In this document: positions 59,131 through 64,000 of the stretch, piece by piece
Layout: each line of letters opens with the position of its first letter
Position numbering within the stretch: the stretch's first letter is position 1
Source: Pseudoneobacillus sp042683745
GTDB lineage: Bacteria > Bacillota > Bacilli > Bacillales > Cytobacillaceae
Length of the DNA stretch: 64,000 bases
Direction of reading: 5' to 3'
Assembly (NCBI RefSeq): GCF_042683745.1
Contig: NZ_JBHUJX010000012.1
Coordinates: 62,001-126,000, forward strand
The notes under the pieces: generated by a model
What the model saw: the letters and a program-made list of their open reading frames with translations, nothing else
Databases searched by the model: none
Told to the model about the DNA's origin: nothing
Made by a program: the position numbers and the translations under genes

Positions 59131-61311
59131 TTATATTTTTACCGGCATTACTTGTTCTTCCGAGTCTCCAATTTGCTTTTTCAAAAAATAGACAAGTGTC
59201 ACTAAAACAAAAACGATCATAAAAATACTTAATACGAGCATTTCAGTCCGTAAATCTACAAAATTACCACTCGAAATGATATCTTTAAAACCTCTTATAC
59301 TATAGGTCATTGGTAGCCAAGGGTTTAGGGCTTGTGCCCATTTTGGCAAAAGTTCCAGTGGGAAAGTGCCTGCACTAGAGGTGAGTTGTAAAATCATCAC
59401 AACTAAAGCAACAAAACGTCCAGGCAAATCTAACCAAGTGACGATACCTTGGATCACAAACATAAAGGTCAAGGCAACAAGTAAAGTGAAAAGATAAAAC
59501 AATCCGAGATTTTGTACTTTAAATCCTAGAATAAACACGAGAATGGTGCATACGAGTATTGCTTGTGCGACACTCATTAAACCAAATGTAAGGATTTTAC
59601 TTACAAATAATCGGAAGCCTGTGGCACCTTCAACAGTTGAATTTCGTGCAGAAAAAACGGTTGTAAATACAAGGGAACCAGCAAACAGCGCAATGGAAAT
59701 GAAGTAAGGGGCGATTCCCTTTGCATACAATTTAATTTTACGATCATCATTTGCTTTAATTTTGACTGGCTGTGCCATTAATTTAATCATCTGATCATCT
59801 GCTTTAAAGTTATCAGTTTTCCTAGCTGCATCTTTCAACTTACTTGCCAATTCACCAGATCCATCTGTTAATTTAACAGTGCCTGTATACAAAGATTCCG
59901 TTCCTTTTTCAAGTTGTCTCGTACCATTAGCTATTTTCTCCATTCCATCTGAAAAAGAGCCTAAACCATTCTGTAATTGAACAATTCCTATTGTTACTTG
60001 ATCTGAACCACTTGCTAGTTGGCTACTACTAGGGACTAATTGAGAAAAATGAGAGTTGTATTGTACCAATCCATCATTTAATTGATGGAGTCCAACTTGT
60101 AACTGATCAACTCCCTGGAGCAACTCTTGTTGTCCACTATTCACTTTCTGGCTACCTACTATTAGTTTCTGATATCCCTGTTTCAATGACTGACTACCTG
60201 TAAGAAGTTGTTTCTGCCCTGAAAGTAATTCCTTCGAGCCTGTTGACACAGCTTGACTAGCACTCAATAATTTTTGTAAATCTGGGTTTGCAGCTAATTC
60301 TGGGTTTGCATTCATAAATTGCTGAAGTCCAAGTGCGACTTTGGAACTTCCATTCGCTAAATTTTCACTTGCCGAGACAGACCGAGTGAGACCACTATCA
60401 AGCTGATTGATTCCATCACCTGAACTTTGAACACCGGCAGTTAATTGACTGATACCTGCAAAATATGATTGTAATCCTGATTTTAATACATCTGTCCCCT
60501 GGATTGCTTTTGTTGAACCTTGTTGGAGCTCCGTTCCGGCTGTCGATAGTTTTTCGACACCATTAGCCAGCTCCTTAGCACCTGAACTTACCTTAGTTGA
60601 CCCTTCTTGTAATCTAGATGCACCGTCATGAAGTGCAACTACACTACTATTTAATTTGTTTGCTCCATTGGACAGGGTAGTTAAATTGGTATGAACTTTT
60701 GCAACGCCATCGCTTACTTGTATTGATCCTGTATTAATCTCAGTTGCGCCTTTACTCGCATTGTCTAACCCAGTAGCTAATGCTTTAAATTGTGTAAAAA
60801 TACTACGTGTATAGGCTTCTGTCAGATTTTGCGAAAGCTTTGTCCGAATTTCCTTTGTCGCGGATTCACTAATTTGTCCGCCAATAAAGTTATAATAACT
60901 GTTGGATTCGTAAATGATTTCTGCTTGCTTTGATGATTGTTCTGATAGGGAAGTCGCAGCAGCAGAGAAATCTTCTGGAATAGTAACGCTAGCATAGTAA
61001 CGATTTTTTTCCATTCCAGCTTTTTCTTCTTCTTGATCAACAAATCTCCAATCAAAATTCTTCGTCTTTTTTAATTCTTTTATAAAATCTTTACCGATTG
61101 TCATAGACTTACCTTGATATATAGCTCCCTGGTCTAAATTGACAACTGCTACAGGTAGATTTTCTAAATTATTGTAGGGATCCCATGAACCTTTAATTAA
61201 AAAACCACTATAAAGAATCGGAATAAATGCAATCGCAATAAAGGAAATAATAAGCATAGGCTTTTTTAAAAAGTAGGCAACATCATGATTAAATACTTGA
61301 AAAGCTTTCAT
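59131..61311 (-). CDS. YhgE/Pip domain membrane protein
   Basis: A 726-residue protein of the YhgE/phage-infection-protein type. One N-terminal span (about 20-40), a long outer domain (about 45-520) full of small helical repeats of the form LxxGxxxLxxG (for example NLANGSSKVALGLQQ, TGSQSLKQGYQKL), and about five C-terminal spans related to ABC-2 permeases. Members act as phage receptors in Lactococcus or as partners of type VII secretion; here the role is unknown. ATG 61311 has GGAGG six bases upstream; a second ATG at 61314 is closer. Confidence 0.83.
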   Translation of the reverse strand: MKAFQVFNHDVAYFLKKPMLIISFIAIAFIPILYSGFLIKGSWDPYNNLENLPVAVVNLDQGAIYQGKSMTIGKDFIKELKKTKNFDWRFVDQEEEKAGMEKNRYYASVTIPEDFSAAATSLSEQSSKQAEIIYESNSYYNFIGGQISESATKEIRTKLSQNLTEAYTRSIFTQFKALATGLDNASKGATEINTGSIQVSDGVAKVHTNLTTLSNGANKLNSSVVALHDGASRLQEGSTKVSSGAKELANGVEKLSTAGTELQQGSTKAIQGTDVLKSGLQSYFAGISQLTAGVQSSGDGINQLDSGLTRSVSASENLANGSSKVALGLQQFMNANPELAANPDLQKLLSASQAVSTGSKELLSGQKQLLTGSQSLKQGYQKLIVGSQKVNSGQQELLQGVDQLQVGLHQLNDGLVQYNSHFSQLVPSSSQLASGSDQVTIGIVQLQNGLGSFSDGMEKIANGTRQLEKGTESLYTGTVKLTDGSGELASKLKDAARKTDNFKADDQMIKLMAQPVKIKANDDRKIKLYAKGIAPYFISIALFAGSLVFTTVFSARNSTVEGATGFRLFVSKILTFGLMSVAQAILVCTILVFILGFKVQNLGLFYLFTLLVALTFMFVIQGIVTWLDLPGRFVALVVMILQLTSSAGTFPLELLPKWAQALNPWLPMTYSIRGFKDIISSGNFVDLRTEMLVLSIFMIVFVLVTLVYFLKKQIGDSEEQVMPVKI

Positions 61312-61437
61312 CATAAACCTCCAATCATCTTTATACAAGTCTTATGATGACCTAAAAACAGGAATAAAATTGGTTCTAAAAAAAGAAATTAAAAAGCAGA
61401 ACAAAATAATGGAAAAGGAATACGATATATGGTAAAG

Positions 61438-61462
61438 TATAATTAACAAATCGTTAATTATA
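61438..61462 (+). promoter_or_regulatory. palindromic operator candidate of the NAD-salvage operon
   Basis: TATAATTAAC and GTTAATTATA are perfect 10-bp inverted repeats five bases apart, 30 bases before the Nudix gene. The half-site AATTAAC occurs again after that gene (62294-62301 region), in front of pncA. Likely binding site of the NrtR-like protein, by position. Confidence 0.55.
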
Positions 61463-61492
61463 AATAATTTTACATAAATGAGGTGCGATAAA

Positions 61493-62296
61493 ATGGGGAA
61501 ATACAAATCAGAGCAGAAAGCCATTGATCAGTACGATTCTAGTCAGTACCGTACTCCTGACGGCTATACAAGCGATATTGTTATTTTTACCATTATTTCT
61601 AAACAAAATGAAATGTATAAACCACCGTCAAAAACATTGAAATTAATGCTTATAAAACGAACTGAAAAAGATGCGGGGGACGAACCTAATATTGAAGGGG
61701 GAAAATGGGCTTTACCTGGAGGTTTTATACATCCATCCGAAACAGCTTTTGAAGCTGCAAAGAGAGAACTGGAAGAAGAGACTGGAGTAACAGGGATCCG
61801 TGTTAAACATTTCGGTGTGTACGACAAACCTGAGAGGGATCCAAGAGGATGGATTATCTCTAATGCTCATTACGCGATCGTAACGGAAGAATATCTTTCT
61901 AAGAGAAAAGCAGCAGATGATGCATCTGAAGTTGAACTCTTTGAATTGTCTGAAGTATTTGGATTAAACTTAGCATTTGATCACCGGCAAATTATCGAAG
62001 ATGCACTTTGGTTTATACGAAAAGATATGGCATTAACAACCTTAGCGAAGAATTTTTTACCTGGTGAATTCGTTCTTTCTGAATTACAAGGTGTGTTATT
62101 AACAGTATTGGATGACCCTTCGATTAAATTAGATGCTGCATTTTTTAGAAAAGCACCAACCTTACCATTTATTGAAAAAGTAACAGATAGTAGCGGTAAT
62201 CCTAAAAAGTCAAACAAATATTCGAAAACTCCAGCACAATTGTATTGTTTCAACGATTATCAGCCTTTTGTTTCCGTCTACCAAGGGAAATCATAA
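61493..62296 (+). CDS. NrtR-like Nudix hydrolase/regulator
   Basis: A 267-residue protein. The Nudix box is complete: GGFIHPSETAFEAAKRELEE, continuing EETGV, i.e. G-x5-E-x7-REL-x-EE-x-GV, so ADP-ribose or a related compound may be hydrolysed. After about residue 175 a winged-helix-type C-terminal domain follows (FVLSELQGVLLTVLDD, and YSKTPAQLYCFND at the end), as in NrtR, a repressor of NAD genes that senses ADP-ribose. It heads an operon with nicotinamidase and nicotinate phosphoribosyltransferase genes. ATG 61493 follows GAGGTGCGATAAA. Confidence 0.82.
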   Translation: MGKYKSEQKAIDQYDSSQYRTPDGYTSDIVIFTIISKQNEMYKPPSKTLKLMLIKRTEKDAGDEPNIEGGKWALPGGFIHPSETAFEAAKRELEEETGVTGIRVKHFGVYDKPERDPRGWIISNAHYAIVTEEYLSKRKAADDASEVELFELSEVFGLNLAFDHRQIIEDALWFIRKDMALTTLAKNFLPGEFVLSELQGVLLTVLDDPSIKLDAAFFRKAPTLPFIEKVTDSSGNPKKSNKYSKTPAQLYCFNDYQPFVSVYQGKS

Positions 62297-62343
62297 TTAA
62301 CAATTAAGAGATTATTAATTTTTAATAATAGGAGATGGTAAAA

Positions 62344-62895
62344 ATGACAAAAAGAGCATTGATAAACATTGATTACACCGTTGATTTCGTTGCTGATAAA
62401 GGGGCATTAACCTGTGGAAAGCCTGGTCAAGAAATTGAATATGAAATCGTTCAAATTACAGAAGAATTTATTAAAAATGGGGACTTTACTGTATTTGCTA
62501 TCGATTTTCACTTGGAGGGTGATGAATATCATCCTGAAACCAAACTATTTCCACCTCACAATATTAAAGGCTCAGGTGGCAGAAAATTATACGGCAACCT
62601 AGAAGAAGTATACAATCGTAATAAGGATAAGGAAAATGTTTATTATATAGATAAAACAAGATATAGTGCTTTTGCTGGAACTGATTTAGAAATAAAATTG
62701 CGTGAAAGAGCGATTAATGAGGTGCATTTAGTTGGTGTTTGCACCGATATTTGTGTCCTGCACACTGCTATTGATGCGTTTAATAAAGGTTTTCAAATTA
62801 TCATCCATGAGAAAGCAGTCGCCAGCTTTAACCAAAAGGGACATGAATGGGCACTTGGTCATTTTACAGGTTGTTTAAATGCCATCATTAAATAA
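62344..62895 (+). CDS. pncA: nicotinamidase/isochorismatase-family cysteine hydrolase
   Basis: A 183-residue cysteine hydrolase with the triad D10 (INIDYTVDF), K104 (IDKTRYSAF) and C137 (GVCTDICVLHTA). Metal-binding residues lie in AIDFHLEGDEYHP. This family turns nicotinamide into nicotinate. The next gene makes nicotinate mononucleotide, and the gene before it is NrtR-like, which makes the nicotinamidase assignment strong. ATG 62344 follows AATAGGAGATGGTAAAA. Confidence 0.86.
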   Translation: MTKRALINIDYTVDFVADKGALTCGKPGQEIEYEIVQITEEFIKNGDFTVFAIDFHLEGDEYHPETKLFPPHNIKGSGGRKLYGNLEEVYNRNKDKENVYYIDKTRYSAFAGTDLEIKLRERAINEVHLVGVCTDICVLHTAIDAFNKGFQIIIHEKAVASFNQKGHEWALGHFTGCLNAIIK

Positions 62896-62927
62896 TTCTC
62901 CTGAAAAATTGATTGGAGGAAAATACA

Positions 62928-64000
62928 GTGAAGAAATATTACCCAGATGATAGCTTAGCTTTGCATACAGATGCTTATCAAGTAAATATGGTTGAAACGT
63001 ATTGGCACGACGATATTCAGGATCGGAAGGCTGTTTTCGAATTATTCTTTAGAAAACTACCTTTTGGGAATGGGTATGGTGTTTTTGCAGGTCTTGAGCG
63101 AATCGTCCAATACGTTCAGAACTTTCGTTTTACAGAATCAGATATCGAATATTTACGCGATGAATTTGGTTACGAGGAAGAATTTTTGCAATATTTAAAG
63201 GGGATTACCTTTACGGGGAAAATTCGTTCGATGAAAGAAGGCGAATTGGTGTTTGGAAATGAAACGATCTTACAGGTTGAGTCAACTCTAGCTGAAGCAC
63301 AATTACTAGAAACCGCTCTTTTAAACATCGTGAATTATCAGACGCTCGTTGCAACGAAAGCTTCACGAATCAAGCAAATTATCGGTTCAGACCAAGCAAT
63401 GGAATTTGGGACACGTAGGGCACATGAAATGGATGCAGCTATCTGGGGAACTCGAGCAGCTTTTATTGCCGGATTTAATTCAACAAGTAATTTAAGAGCG
63501 GGTAAATTATTTGGAATTCCTGCTTCTGGGACCCATGCACATTCCATGATTCAAGCTTACATGGATGATTACACCGGGATGACAAAGTACGCACAAAGTT
63601 GTGCGAATCGAAAGAATAAAGTATTCATTCCTCTCGTTGATACTTATGACACATTACGTTCTGGCGTACCAGCAGCGATCCGTGTGGCTAAAGAATTCGA
63701 GGGGAAAGTGCAATTTGATGGTATTCGACTTGATAGTGGAGATATGGCTTATCTTTCTAAGGAAGCACGGAAAATGCTTGATGATGCAGGTTTTAAAGAT
63801 GCTAAAATTGTCGCTTCCAATGATTTAGATGAATACACCATCATGCACCTAAAAGCACAAGGGGCAAGAATTGATATATGGGGAGTCGGTACAAAATTAA
63901 TAACAGCCTTCGAGCAACCAGCATTAGGGGCAGTCTATAAAATTGTTTCAATTGAAAATGAAAATGGTGAGATGGTTGATACGATAAAAATATCAGCCAA
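62928..64000 (+). CDS. pncB: nicotinate phosphoribosyltransferase, 5' part
   Basis: The gene starts at GTG 62928 (GGAGGAAAATACA upstream) and runs off the window with 357 codons visible. Family motifs: LHTDAYQVNM at the start, EFGTRRAHEMDAA (with the catalytic His region), GTHAHSMIQAY and FDGIRLDSGDMAYLSKEAR, then NDLDEYTI and GVGTKL, which hold the phosphate of the ribose. It converts nicotinate and PRPP to nicotinate mononucleotide, driven by ATP. It is third in the NAD-salvage operon, 32 bases after pncA. Confidence 0.93.
   Translation, partial: MKKYYPDDSLALHTDAYQVNMVETYWHDDIQDRKAVFELFFRKLPFGNGYGVFAGLERIVQYVQNFRFTESDIEYLRDEFGYEEEFLQYLKGITFTGKIRSMKEGELVFGNETILQVESTLAEAQLLETALLNIVNYQTLVATKASRIKQIIGSDQAMEFGTRRAHEMDAAIWGTRAAFIAGFNSTSNLRAGKLFGIPASGTHAHSMIQAYMDDYTGMTKYAQSCANRKNKVFIPLVDTYDTLRSGVPAAIRVAKEFEGKVQFDGIRLDSGDMAYLSKEARKMLDDAGFKDAKIVASNDLDEYTIMHLKAQGARIDIWGVGTKLITAFEQPALGAVYKIVSIENENGEMVDTIKISA

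Overview
The window is a 64 kb piece of a low-GC Gram-positive chromosome, most likely a Bacillaceae member related to Bacillus. The evidence is AT-rich DNA, strong purine-rich ribosome binding sites with many TTG and GTG starts, a Bacillus-type SOS box, a CcpA cre site, a preQ1-I riboswitch, and gene groups known from Bacillus (citR-citA, yoaS-yozG-yoaT, oppABCDF, a licBCAH/chb-type PTS operon). I see no rRNA, tRNA, CRISPR array or intact insertion sequence. The genus cannot be fixed from the sequence alone.

Layout. 1-3.4 kb: the 3' part of a molybdopterin oxidoreductase, a DEDDh exonuclease, an NAD(P)-binding oxidoreductase and the decayed tail of an Rpn-type nuclease gene. 3.4-8.7 kb: a catabolic operon under a divergent GntR regulator and a cre site (PTS IIB, IIC, GH4 glycosidase, IIA, ChbG deacetylase), which together import, deacetylate and split an N-acetylated disaccharide, most plausibly chitobiose. 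8.7-16 kb: a small WYL-type gene behind an SOS box, an intracellular-type subtilisin, a yoaT/yozG/yoaS-like cluster, an MDR oxidoreductase, an SGNH hydrolase and a TetR/SDR divergent pair. 16-20.5 kb: a MarR regulator with two matching palindromes and a heterodimeric ABC exporter with one degenerate ATP site. 20.5-27.5 kb: DUF4317, GNAT and DUF1287 proteins, two tandem cytosine-deaminase-like amidohydrolases with a divergent DeoR regulator, and a 56-codon membrane peptide gene. 27.6-36.4 kb: azoreductase, citR-citA, an ECF-like sigma factor joined to an extra clpP, a NupC transporter, small enzymes, and queT behind a preQ1 riboswitch.

36.4-37 kb holds the wreck of a prophage lysis module: an intact 44-residue XkdX-type gene and a frameshifted GH24 lysozyme. 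37-41.5 kb: a serine hydrolase, a group II truncated haemoglobin and a TetR/MFS drug-efflux pair that shares two copies of a short operator-like sequence. 41.6-47.9 kb: three secreted or S-layer-anchored proteins on the minus strand, one with three Ig-like repeats and a von Willebrand A domain. 48-51 kb: a uracil-DNA-glycosylase-like protein, an orphan GTP cyclohydrolase II, a flavin monooxygenase and an acyl-CoA thioesterase. 51.6-57.4 kb: a complete oligopeptide ABC importer. 57.5-61.3 kb: an unknown membrane-anchored protein, a YiaAB protein and a YhgE/Pip membrane protein. 61.4-64 kb: an NAD-salvage operon (NrtR-like Nudix regulator, nicotinamidase, nicotinate phosphoribosyltransferase running off the end), preceded by a perfect inverted repeat.

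No wholly new system is proven here. The best leads are the sigma factor/ClpP pair, the SOS-controlled WYL gene, the chitobiose operon with an internal terminator, the prophage remnant, and two small genes (27305-27475 and 32103-32249) that a normal gene length cutoff would miss.
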